This document shows, piece after piece, positions 55,310-63,051 of a stretch of DNA of 64,000 nt (position 1 is the stretch's first letter; the number at the start of each line of letters is the position of its first letter). Position numbers and translations under genes: made by a program. The notes under the pieces were generated by a model that saw only the letters and a list, made by a program, of their open reading frames with translations, did no database searches and was not told the origin of the DNA. The stretch covers positions 186,001 to 250,000 of the forward strand of contig NZ_WMEX01000003.1 of the NCBI RefSeq assembly GCF_009856365.1, read 5' to 3'. Origin of the DNA: Vreelandella halophila. Its GTDB lineage: Bacteria > Pseudomonadota > Gammaproteobacteria > Pseudomonadales > Oleiphilaceae.

Positions 55310-57052
55310 TTACCTGTGCGAGTAACACCACCGCAGCGCCAGTGAGCGCGCGGCCGGAAGGCCGGAACAGTAACCGAGCCGCCCCTGCACGCTGCGCAAC
55401 CCTGCACGGCGGAGCTTCAGGATGATGCGTGCGGGCAGCCCGGCCAGGATCAGGGAGACGCCATCGTGGTGCATTTCCCGGATCAGGGTTTCCAGCGCCA
55501 CAATGGCCGTGCCGTCCATGCTGGGCACATCGTGCATGTCCAGGATCACGATACGGATTCTCGGGTCCACCAGACGCAGGGAGGTCACGGCCTTCTCGGC
55601 CGCACCGAAGAACATCGGCCCATCCACATCATAGACGGCCACCTCCGCAGGCAGCCCCTCCACCAGGGCATGGTCCTCAGCACTGACCTGCTCTACTTCC
55701 GTGAGCAGTGCCATGCGGCGGATGAACAGAGCGGCGGCCAGACCCACTCCCACGGCCACCGCCAGCACCATGTCGAACACCACGGTCAGGGTGAAGCAGA
55801 CCAGCAGAATGGTCACATCCCCCGCCGGCGCGGAGCGCAGTGTGCGCACGAAAAGCCGTGCCTCGCTCATGTTCCAGGCAACCACGAACAGAAGTGCCGC
55901 CAGGGCCGCCATGGGCACCATTCCCAGAACGCCGGCCAATGCCACCACCGCAAGCAGCACCACCAGCGCGTGCACTACCGCCGCGATCGGCGAGCGGGCA
56001 CCGCTGCGGATGTTGGTCGCCGTGCGGGCAATGGCCGCCGTGGCGGTAATACCACCGAAAAGTGGCGCGGCAATATTCCCCAGCCCCTGGCCAATCAGCT
56101 CCGCATTCGGATCATGCCGGGTCCGGGTCATACCATCCGCCACCACCGAACACAGCAGGGACTCGATAGCGCCCAGCATGGCAATGGCCAGAGCTGGTCC
56201 GATCAGCGCCTGGATCAGCTGGAAATCCACCGTCAGCGGCTGGCCATCAGGGCCCGGCAGGGACCACGGCGCCGCCAGCGTGGGCGCAATGGGCGGGATC
56301 CCGGTGCCGCTTTCGCCTCCCGCCTCCCAGGTGAAGCGCGAGGCAATGGTTTCCACTCCCGCACCACCGGCGAACCAGTGATTGATGGCATAGGCCGCAG
56401 TCGCCCCGGCAACCAGCCCCATCAGGGGCGCAGGCACCGGCAGCTTCAGGCGTGGCCACATCAGCAGTACCGAGAGCGTCAGCGCACCAATCCCCAGCTC
56501 GACCGGGTCAAAACGCGGCAGGGCCCCCAGTATGCGCCCCAGGTTGGCGAGAAAATGCTCTCCCATACTCACGCTGAGCCCCAGAAAGTCCGGCACCTGC
56601 AGTACCGCGATCACCACCGCGATACCAGCGGTAAACCCGAGGATCACCGGATAGGGAACAAACTCGATCAGCCGCCCCAACCGGGCCATGCCCAGTGCCA
56701 CCAGCATGACGCCGGCCATCATGGTCGCGATGAGCAGCCCACCCAGCCCGTATTCCTGAACGATCGGGAAAAGAATCACCACGAAAGCCGCGGTAGGGCC
56801 GGACACGTTGAAGCGTGAACCTCCGGTCAGCGCAATCAGAACGCCGGCAACAATCGCTGTATAGAGACCGTGCTGGGGCGCCACGCCCGTAGCAATCGCC
56901 AAAGCCATGGACAGAGGCACGGCCACGGTCCCAATGGTGATTCCAGCCATCACGTCGTGGCGCAGATCGGAAAGGCCATAACCCTGTGCCCAGGCGGCAC
57001 GCAGGCCAGTGGCGATGCCGGGAACATTCCTCAGGAAGGATCGATCAGTCAT
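55310..57052 (-). CDS. SulP-family anion transporter with STAS domain
   Basis: 580 residues with about 12 membrane segments and a C-terminal STAS domain (about 455-560). Motifs: TIGTVAVPLSMALAIATGVAPQHGLYTAIVAGVLIALTGGSRFNVSGPTAAF near the N-terminus and the STAS serine region MHDVPSMDGTAIVALETLI. SulP carriers move sulfate, bicarbonate or dicarboxylates; the substrate cannot be told. A perfect palindrome lies just upstream at 57087. The tail after the STAS domain (about 25 residues) is long and basic. Confidence 0.92.
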   Translation of the reverse strand: MTDRSFLRNVPGIATGLRAAWAQGYGLSDLRHDVMAGITIGTVAVPLSMALAIATGVAPQHGLYTAIVAGVLIALTGGSRFNVSGPTAAFVVILFPIVQEYGLGGLLIATMMAGVMLVALGMARLGRLIEFVPYPVILGFTAGIAVVIAVLQVPDFLGLSVSMGEHFLANLGRILGALPRFDPVELGIGALTLSVLLMWPRLKLPVPAPLMGLVAGATAAYAINHWFAGGAGVETIASRFTWEAGGESGTGIPPIAPTLAAPWSLPGPDGQPLTVDFQLIQALIGPALAIAMLGAIESLLCSVVADGMTRTRHDPNAELIGQGLGNIAAPLFGGITATAAIARTATNIRSGARSPIAAVVHALVVLLAVVALAGVLGMVPMAALAALLFVVAWNMSEARLFVRTLRSAPAGDVTILLVCFTLTVVFDMVLAVAVGVGLAAALFIRRMALLTEVEQVSAEDHALVEGLPAEVAVYDVDGPMFFGAAEKAVTSLRLVDPRIRIVILDMHDVPSMDGTAIVALETLIREMHHDGVSLILAGLPARIILKLRRAGLRSVQGRLGYCSGLPAARSLALRWCYSHR

Positions 57053-57086
57053 GGGAAAACAGACTCGCCTTTAGGGACTTCATTCA

Positions 57087-57105
57087 ATGTTAATGGTATT
57101 AACAT
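57087..57105. promoter_or_regulatory. Perfect palindrome ATGTTAAT-N3-ATTAACAT in the sulP upstream region
   Basis: Eight-base perfect arms around a 3-base centre, in an AT-rich 147-base gap. On the plus strand it is followed immediately by TATAAT (57105-57110), a perfect -10 for the 76-residue gene. On the minus strand it lies 35 bases upstream of the sulP ATG. It has the form of a homodimer operator able to control both divergent genes. Confidence 0.55.
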
Positions 57106-57199
57106 ATAATACGCATACTATCATTGGAGAGCCGGAAATTCACCTCGCCACAGCGGCCACAGGCACCGAGACAAGCAACGAATACAACGGGGGAACCAG

Positions 57200-57430
57200 A
57201 TGAAGCGCGAGGACATCATCGACCTGCACAGTCATCACAGGATTGATGCGGCACGGGTCATTCCCGCACCGTCGCAAAGTCGAAAGTGGATTCTTTTCTT
57301 TCTGGAAACAGAGGGGCGCAGTTATTTCCTGCTGAACGAGAACGACGACATCTGCCAGTTCCAGACCGTCGACGAGGCCATTGGGGAACTGCAGGCGCTC
57401 GGTTTCAAGTGGGCGGTGGTCCGGTTCTGA
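57200..57430 (+). CDS. Orphan 76-residue protein
   Basis: 76 residues beginning MKREDIIDLHSHHRIDAARVIPAPS, with a central beta segment (KWILFFLETEGRSYFLLNE) and ending EAIGELQALGFKWAVVRF. I do not recognise a family. A strong GGGGG-AACCAG SD precedes the ATG and a TATAAT is 90 bases upstream, so it is probably a real gene. It ends one base before the convergent RHH gene stop. Confidence 0.6.
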   Translation: MKREDIIDLHSHHRIDAARVIPAPSQSRKWILFFLETEGRSYFLLNENDDICQFQTVDEAIGELQALGFKWAVVRF

Positions 57431-57431
57431 G

Positions 57432-57617
57432 CTACTTCTCCTCGCCGGAGACAGGAGTACGTGTGGGGTAATCCACACCATGGCGGGCGAGATAGTCCCG
57501 GATGAGCTGGCGCACCACCTGGGAGGTGGTCAGATCCTGGGAGGCGCACAGGTTTTCAAAGGCCTTCTTCTTTTCCGGATCCACCAGAACCGTCAGGCGT
57601 GCAGTCTTCGTTTCCAT
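57432..57617 (-). CDS. Ribbon-helix-helix (CopG-type) small protein
   Basis: 61 residues from ATG 57617, with GGGAG six bases upstream. The sequence ARLTVLVDPEKKKAFENLCASQDLTTSQVVRQLIRDYL matches ribbon-helix-helix DNA-binding proteins (beta strand, then helices with a Val-Val-Arg turn). CopG-type proteins are often autoregulators or antitoxins. No toxin partner is in the operon; the 76-residue gene faces it tail to tail. Confidence 0.75.
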   Translation of the reverse strand: METKTARLTVLVDPEKKKAFENLCASQDLTTSQVVRQLIRDYLARHGVDYPTRTPVSGEEK

Positions 57618-57649
57618 AACCATCTCCCGGCACAACGTATTTACATCGA

Positions 57650-57678
57650 ATTATAATCCATTACCCATGCCATGTTCA
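57650..57678 (-). promoter_or_regulatory. Promoter of the RHH gene
   Basis: On the minus strand TGAACA (57678-57673), 17 bases, TATAAT (57655-57650). The predicted start near 57643 gives a leader of 26 bases to the ATG. The -35 matches the consensus at four of six positions and the -10 is perfect. Confidence 0.6.
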
Positions 57679-57736
57679 TCAACGCCCCGGTATGCCCCAC
57701 CTGAACCCCATCCACTGGATAGGGCTTCTGGCCAAC

Positions 57737-59443
57737 CTATCCGGCCACGACCCTGTTACGCCCCTGATGCTTGGCCGCGTACAGTGCCCTGTCAGCCCGG
57801 TCCTGCAGGGAGAAGAGATCTTCCCCCTGGCGCCACTGGGCTACGCCAAGGCTCATCGTGACCATGCCCGCGTCACCGAAAGGTTCATCACAGACAGCCG
57901 CCCGGACACGCTCCGCCAATTGGACACCCTGCTCAGCATCGGTTTCGGGCGCCAGAATCACAAACTCCTCACCACCCCAACGGGCCAGCGTATCAGCATC
58001 ACGTAAAGTGCCTGCTACCCGCTGGGCGATGCTCCTGAGAACCGCATCTCCCTCGAGATGCCCAAAGCGGTCGTTCAGCGACTTGAAAGCATCCACATCC
58101 ATCAGCACCAGGGTCACGTCCTGGTCATAGCGCGCTGCGCTTTTCAGGATGTTCTGCGCCAGCGCCTCAAACTTCCTGCGATTGAACAGGCCAGTGAGGA
58201 AATCGGTTTCCGCCTGCTTCAGCGTTGTTATATCCCTCACCACCGCATAGGCGCCGGCTACTTCACCATTACGCAGAATATGGGGCTCATACTGGGCATG
58301 AACGGTCTGATCACCACTGGCATAGGGGATTCGAGATTCATAGCTGACAGAGTTGCCGGACAGCGCAGCATCAAGATGGGGGCGGATGGTTTCATAAGCC
58401 TCATTACCCAGGACTTCCCATAAGTGCTTACCCCGGATGTCGGCGGCAGAAATGCCGAACCATTTTTCGTAAGCGGCATTCACTTCCTGGTAACGGCGGT
58501 CACGATCGATATAGGAGACGAGGATCGGTATCGCGTCCACCAGCAGGTTCCGCCGGCTGACTTCATCGTCAAAGGCTGCTGCGTTGAACAACGCTGATGC
58601 CAGAACGCCCGATGCCAGCTCAAGCAACTGGCAGTCTTCCTCGCCAAACGCGTGCGGTGTCGCCAAAAAGACCTTGAAAACACCATAACAACGGTGTTCA
58701 TGAACCAGCGGCACCATAACCCCCGAAATAAACCCGATCCGCTGGGCCCCCTCCTTCAACCGGACCCGATCATCAGACCGCGAGTCTTCACAGAGCAGCA
58801 CTTCCTGACGGCGGTAGCTCAGGCCGGAAAGGCTTTCATCGATCGGCAGACGCCAATGCAGTAATTCACCAGCGCGCCCCGCTACTGCGCGGTAAACCAG
58901 TTCATCGCCTTCCGCCTCTTCCACCGCGGCGGCATCAGCGTTGGTTATTTCCAGGGCTGTTTCGACAATCTTCTCGCGAACCCGCTGCAGATCCAGGCCA
59001 CCCTGAGCAACCTCCCGCTGTATCCGGTTCACCGCTTCCAGTTGCTTGCTGCGACGCAATCGCGCGCGTCTGTCGGTAACATCACGCAGTGTCGCCAGAT
59101 AATGAGTGACCGCACCACTATCATCCTTGACGGGGTAAACGGACCATTCCATCAGAAAGGGTGTTCCATCCCTGCAATAGTTGTAAGTCTCTCCCGTAAA
59201 CGTTTCTCCGCGCTCCAGCGCCCCCTTGAGACGCTTCAGTACGGCTTTTTCCGTTTTCTCCCCCTGCAGAACCCGCGGCGTAGCTCCCAGAACATCCTCA
59301 CGGGCGTAGCCCGTCATGGTTTCAAAAGCGCGGTTAACATAGAGGATCCGGGGCCCAGGGGTATCCAGTTGAGGGTCCGTTATCATGATCGCGTCATTGC
59401 TCTTTTCCAGAGCCTCTCTGAAAAGTCCGGGTGGCAACTCCAT
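57737..59443 (-). CDS. PAS-GAF-PAS-GGDEF diguanylate cyclase
   Basis: 568 residues: PAS1 (about 8-125), GAF (about 150-295), PAS2 (about 300-410), GGDEF (about 415-568). The active site reads GGEEF (490-494) and an inhibitory RxxD site is R481-D484, five residues before it, so c-di-GMP synthesis with product inhibition is expected. PAS1 has GATPRVLQG where LOV photosensors have GRNCRFLQG; the flavin-reactive Cys is Pro56, so it is not a photoactive LOV domain. No export signal. Upstream DNA holds no obvious promoter of consensus type. Confidence 0.9.
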   Translation of the reverse strand: MELPPGLFREALEKSNDAIMITDPQLDTPGPRILYVNRAFETMTGYAREDVLGATPRVLQGEKTEKAVLKRLKGALERGETFTGETYNYCRDGTPFLMEWSVYPVKDDSGAVTHYLATLRDVTDRRARLRRSKQLEAVNRIQREVAQGGLDLQRVREKIVETALEITNADAAAVEEAEGDELVYRAVAGRAGELLHWRLPIDESLSGLSYRRQEVLLCEDSRSDDRVRLKEGAQRIGFISGVMVPLVHEHRCYGVFKVFLATPHAFGEEDCQLLELASGVLASALFNAAAFDDEVSRRNLLVDAIPILVSYIDRDRRYQEVNAAYEKWFGISAADIRGKHLWEVLGNEAYETIRPHLDAALSGNSVSYESRIPYASGDQTVHAQYEPHILRNGEVAGAYAVVRDITTLKQAETDFLTGLFNRRKFEALAQNILKSAARYDQDVTLVLMDVDAFKSLNDRFGHLEGDAVLRSIAQRVAGTLRDADTLARWGGEEFVILAPETDAEQGVQLAERVRAAVCDEPFGDAGMVTMSLGVAQWRQGEDLFSLQDRADRALYAAKHQGRNRVVAG

Positions 59444-59559
59444 AGGACGTATCTCACTCGAAAGTACGACGAAGCATTCCCTCTGGACAGGGCCGCTGCC
59501 CCGTTAAACGCTCTAATGTAGCAGTCTAATACGGAATCGGGGATCCTGATTGGTTCCTG

Positions 59560-59700
59560 TCACCCCTGCTTGCGGTACCTGTATGGCGTCACCCCCGTCC
59601 ACTGCCGGATCGGTTCCTCCAGCTTCGCCGCCGAGAACCGCATGCGCGTCACCGGCTGCTCGCAATGCACCGGCAACGGATCATGAACGAATCTGTCACA
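59560..59700 (-). pseudogene. Remnant with AraC-like C-terminus
   Basis: A 46-codon open stretch ending at a TGA (59560-59562), preceded by an in-frame TGA. Its last residues (LEEPIRQWTGVTPYRYRKQG) resemble the C-terminal end of an AraC-type HTH domain, while the first ~25 residues (FVHDPLPVHCEQPVTRMRFS) do not look like the preceding HTH helices. There is no start codon in a proper context. I read it as a decayed fragment; a fragment of a transposase is the main alternative. Confidence 0.3.
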
Positions 59701-59735
59701 TCATGACCATTCCCGGTCCGTTTTGACCAGCAGGA

Positions 59736-60614
59736 TCAGCCCCCTGAATCACCGTTGAGGGACGCATCCAGAAAGTCCACTGCTTTTGCGGTTGCCCCGT
59801 CATTGAACAGGAAACTCAGCACGTGCCCGCGCAGCCAGAGCCGGTAGAGCCGCACGTCCACATCCTTCGCCCTCAGTGCCTGCGCGAAGTCTTCAGCGTG
59901 ATCAATGGGCACCAGCGCATCCCAGGTGCCGTGGAACAGGAAGAACGGCGGGGCGCCTTCGTGGGCATGATGGATGGGCGAGGCTTCGCGATGCGCCTCC
60001 GGATTGGCCTCGTAGGTCACACCCAGCAACTGCTCCAGCCGCCGCCCGCCCTCGAACTTATCGAAGTCCGCCGGCAGGCCTCCCGCCACAACCGCACCGG
60101 GTTCCAGCTCGGCGCCACCCCAGGGCTCATTCAGCGGCGACTCCTTCCCGGAGACCAGGCCCAACATGCTCACCAGGTGCGCCCCTGAGGAAAAGCCCCA
60201 GGCCCCGACGCGCTCCGGGTCCAGGTCGTAATCACCGCCATTCTCCTGGAACCATCGCATCGCCACCTGGAGATCATGGAGTTGGGCAGGGAATTGGTAT
60301 TCCGGCGCGAAGCGGTGATCGATGTTCATCACCACAAAGCCCTGCCGCGCCAGCGCATTCGCCCTATCACTCATGTCCGCGCGGGAGCGGTACTCCCAGC
60401 CGCCGCCATGTACCATCAGAACGCCGGCATGCTGTTTTTCCGCCTTGGTTTCGGGGTAATGGATGTCCGCCCTCAGGGTTTCAGGCCAGTCATCCGGCGT
60501 GAAAAGGATGGCCCGGGCAACGCCAACAGCGTATGGGGGTTCGTCAGGGATGCCAGGGCCACTGGCGCAGGCTACCAACAGGAAGGGTGCCAGAAGACCG
60601 ATCGCAATGCGCAT
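59736..60614 (-). CDS. Alpha/beta hydrolase lipoprotein (carboxylesterase-like)
   Basis: 292 residues: lipobox LLVAC (Cys16), then an alpha/beta hydrolase with the oxyanion motif VMVHGGGW-type (HGGG about 69-72), nucleophile Ser142 in GFSSG, an Asp near FHGTWDALVPIDHA and His near RGHVLSF. This belongs to the esterase/lipase group related to hormone-sensitive lipases. The substrate is unknown. It is 57 bases downstream of fbpA on the same strand. Confidence 0.87.
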   Translation of the reverse strand: MRIAIGLLAPFLLVACASGPGIPDEPPYAVGVARAILFTPDDWPETLRADIHYPETKAEKQHAGVLMVHGGGWEYRSRADMSDRANALARQGFVVMNIDHRFAPEYQFPAQLHDLQVAMRWFQENGGDYDLDPERVGAWGFSSGAHLVSMLGLVSGKESPLNEPWGGAELEPGAVVAGGLPADFDKFEGGRRLEQLLGVTYEANPEAHREASPIHHAHEGAPPFFLFHGTWDALVPIDHAEDFAQALRAKDVDVRLYRLWLRGHVLSFLFNDGATAKAVDFLDASLNGDSGG

Positions 60615-60671
60615 CGCAGGTCGCTTTTTACGAAAGTGGTCTTCTGGGTACGGCAGCGGGTAACGCCGGGA

Positions 60672-61697
60672 TCAGCGCCAGCCCACCTCATCAAACAGCC
60701 GGACGGCCCGGGGATTATTGCGGCCAAGCACGCTGACATTAACGTCGTCCGTCTTGAAGTTGCCCCAGGATTCGAGAACCGGATCCGCGAAGGCGCTGTC
60801 CACCACCGGGAACTCATTGTTGCCGGAAGCAAAGATATTCTGGGCCTTGTCGGACGCCAGGAACTCCAGGAATTTCCGGGCCTCGTCCGCATTGGGGGCA
60901 CCGGCTACCACACCCGCGCCACCAATATTGGCGTGGGCACCGCGACCTTCCTGGTTGGGGAAGATGATGCCGACCCGCCGGGCCGCCTTGCGGTCAGCGA
61001 TCTTGTCGGATTTCAGAAGGCGCACGTAGTAATAGTGGTTCGCCACGCCAACACTGCACTCGCCCGCAGCGACAGCGCGGATCTGGTCCGTATCGCCACC
61101 AGCGGGGGACCGTGCCATGTTGTCAACGACGCCCTGGGCCCATTCCTTCGCCTTTTCCTCACCGTGATGGTGGATAAGACTGGCCAACAGGGACTGGTTG
61201 TAGATGTTGGAGGAAGACCGGATGCACACCTCGCCCTCAAGCTCGGCGCGGGTCAGGTCCTCGTAGCGCTGGACCAGCTCGGGATCGATGTTCTCCCGGT
61301 TGTAGAAGATCGCCCGAATGCGCTGGCTGAAACCAAACCACAGGCCCTCGGGATGGCGGAGTTGGTCGGGCAGGCGCTGCTGCAGGACCGATGACTCCAC
61401 GGGCTGGAAGACACCCTCCTCCTCGGCACGCCACAGCCGCCCCGCATCCACGGTCATCAGGATGTCGGCCGGGCTGGCCGCGCCCTCGCGCTTGATCCGC
61501 TGGATCAACTGGTCCGAATCACCCTCCAGGGTGTTCACCTCAATGCCCGTCTCTTCGGTGAACGCGCTGTAGAGCGCCTCATCCGAGTCATAATGGCGCG
61601 CGGTGTAGATGTTGAGCTCTTCCGCGAGTCCAACACTGGGCAGGGAAAGTACGGTTAGAAACGGAGCCAGAACAAGGCTCTTTCGCCATGATGTCAT
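60672..61697 (-). CDS. fbpA: Iron(III) ABC transporter substrate-binding protein FbpA
   Basis: 341 residues: signal peptide about 1-25 (LTVLSLPSVGLA), then the periplasmic binding fold beginning EELNIYTARHYDSDEAL, with NHYYYVRLL near residue 220 supplying the iron-ligating tyrosines of FbpA/FutA-type proteins. It binds ferric iron for the FbpBC transporter. A Fur-box-like sequence and a TATGCT -10 lie upstream. fbpC is divergent, and fbpB lies beyond fbpC on the same strand as fbpA. Confidence 0.95.
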   Translation of the reverse strand: MTSWRKSLVLAPFLTVLSLPSVGLAEELNIYTARHYDSDEALYSAFTEETGIEVNTLEGDSDQLIQRIKREGAASPADILMTVDAGRLWRAEEEGVFQPVESSVLQQRLPDQLRHPEGLWFGFSQRIRAIFYNRENIDPELVQRYEDLTRAELEGEVCIRSSSNIYNQSLLASLIHHHGEEKAKEWAQGVVDNMARSPAGGDTDQIRAVAAGECSVGVANHYYYVRLLKSDKIADRKAARRVGIIFPNQEGRGAHANIGGAGVVAGAPNADEARKFLEFLASDKAQNIFASGNNEFPVVDSAFADPVLESWGNFKTDDVNVSVLGRNNPRAVRLFDEVGWR

Positions 61698-61757
61698 TGC
61701 CGGTGCCCTCTTTCTCTGGTTGGTTCAGGGTTGATGTGATGGCTAGCATACCCGAAC

Positions 61758-61776
61758 GAGAATGATTTGCATATCT
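61758..61776. promoter_or_regulatory. Fur-box-like site upstream of fbpA
   Basis: The sequence matches the 19-base Fur consensus (GATAATGATAATCATTATC) at about 12 positions, with the GAATGAT and CAT blocks aligned. It sits at about -14 to -32 relative to a TATGCT -10 on the minus strand (61750-61745), as expected for iron-dependent repression of fbpA. Affinity cannot be judged. Confidence 0.6.
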
Positions 61777-61885
61777 GTTAATCGTCCTTCGCTGCCCCGG
61801 TACCGCGTCCAATAGGCGTTCTCACTTGAATTCATGTTATTCTGAGCTGTTTGGATTATTTCGCCGCATTGGTTGAGAAATCACT

Positions 61886-63031
61886 ATGAACAGCCCGCGT
61901 GACGCTGCCTCCATGCCTTCCGATGCTCCCCCGGAAGCTGGGACTGCGACTGCCGCCACCGTACTTGCCCTGGAGGATGCCGGGTACGCAGCCGATGGTC
62001 ACAGGATCGTCGAGCACGCCAACCTCGAAGTGCGGGCCGGTGAGGTCCTTTGCCTGCTGGGCCCCTCCGGGTGCGGCAAGACGTCGCTGCTGCGAACGGT
62101 TGCGGGTCTCCAGCCGCTTTCCGAGGGCCGGATCCTCATCGATGGCCACTGTGTTGCCGAGGCCGGTGGCGCCCACCAGCCGCCGGAGCACCGCCGTGTC
62201 GGGCTCGCATTCCAGGAGCCGGCGCTCTTTCCGCACCTCAGGGTCCTCGACAACGTCACCTTTGGGCTCAAGGGAACCAGCGAGAAGGAACGCCGCCAGC
62301 GTGCACTGCACCTTCTTGAACTCTTTGGAATGAGCGAATGGGCCCAGGCCTACCCCCACACGCTCTCCGGCGGCCAGCAGCAGCGCGTTGCGCTGGCACG
62401 GGCCCTGGCCCCCTCGCCCAAGATCATGCTGCTGGACGAGCCCTTTGCCAGTCTCGACGCGCGCCTGCGCGACCAGATCCGCGACGACACCCTCCACGTG
62501 CTCAAACGCCTTGGGGCCGCCACCATGCTGGTGACACACGACCCCGAGGAGGCCATGTTCATGGCCGACCGGATCGCGCTGATGCGTAACGGCCGAATCG
62601 TCCAGACAGGCACACCGCGACAGCTCTTCCGTGAGCCCAGCGAGCCCTTCGTGGTCTCGTTCTTCGGCGCCGCCAACGAATGGCAGGGTGAAGTGCGCAA
62701 CGGGTGGGTTGAGACGCCGGTTGAGCCTGTCGCCGCAGGCAATCTCGCCGAGGGCACCCCGGTCCAGGTCATGGTGCGCCCCGAAGCCATACAGGTGACC
62801 CCTCTTCCAGAGCAACCGGGCGAAACCGACTCGAGCCACGTGCTGATGGCCCGTTTCCTGGGCCGGGGCAGCATGCTCCACATCTGCGCCCACGGCAGCG
62901 GCGACCAGGAGGCGCACGTGCATGCCCGCGTCCCCGGCCTGTTCCTGCCCCAGGAGGAGCAACCGGTTTCCCTGTCACTGGACCACGATCAGACCTTTGT
63001 CTTCCCGCTGCCCCAGGATCCCCCGCAGTAG
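61886..63031 (+). CDS. fbpC: Iron(III) ABC transporter ATPase FbpC
   Basis: 381 residues: Walker A LGPSGCGKTSLLRTV, Q-loop FQEPALFPHL, ABC signature LSGGQQQRVALARAL, Walker B IMLLDEPFASLD, switch VTHDPEEA, and a C-terminal regulatory region (about 260-381, VMVRPEAIQ) typical of the FbpC/PotA group. An Ala-rich leader of about 25 residues precedes the core. SD is weak. It is convergent with fbpB, 20 bases apart, and divergent from fbpA. Confidence 0.94.
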   Translation: MNSPRDAASMPSDAPPEAGTATAATVLALEDAGYAADGHRIVEHANLEVRAGEVLCLLGPSGCGKTSLLRTVAGLQPLSEGRILIDGHCVAEAGGAHQPPEHRRVGLAFQEPALFPHLRVLDNVTFGLKGTSEKERRQRALHLLELFGMSEWAQAYPHTLSGGQQQRVALARALAPSPKIMLLDEPFASLDARLRDQIRDDTLHVLKRLGAATMLVTHDPEEAMFMADRIALMRNGRIVQTGTPRQLFREPSEPFVVSFFGAANEWQGEVRNGWVETPVEPVAAGNLAEGTPVQVMVRPEAIQVTPLPEQPGETDSSHVLMARFLGRGSMLHICAHGSGDQEAHVHARVPGLFLPQEEQPVSLSLDHDQTFVFPLPQDPPQ

Positions 63032-63051
63032 GAGCCGGCGAGTCAGCCCCG

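Noticed and set aside
55466-56818. A 450-codon frame antisense to sulP, rich in His and Arg
   Set aside because: It is a shadow of the conserved transporter gene and has no domain signal.
57200-57617. Toxin-antitoxin operon
   Set aside because: The two genes are convergent and not co-transcribed, and the 76-residue protein lacks any toxin motif I know.
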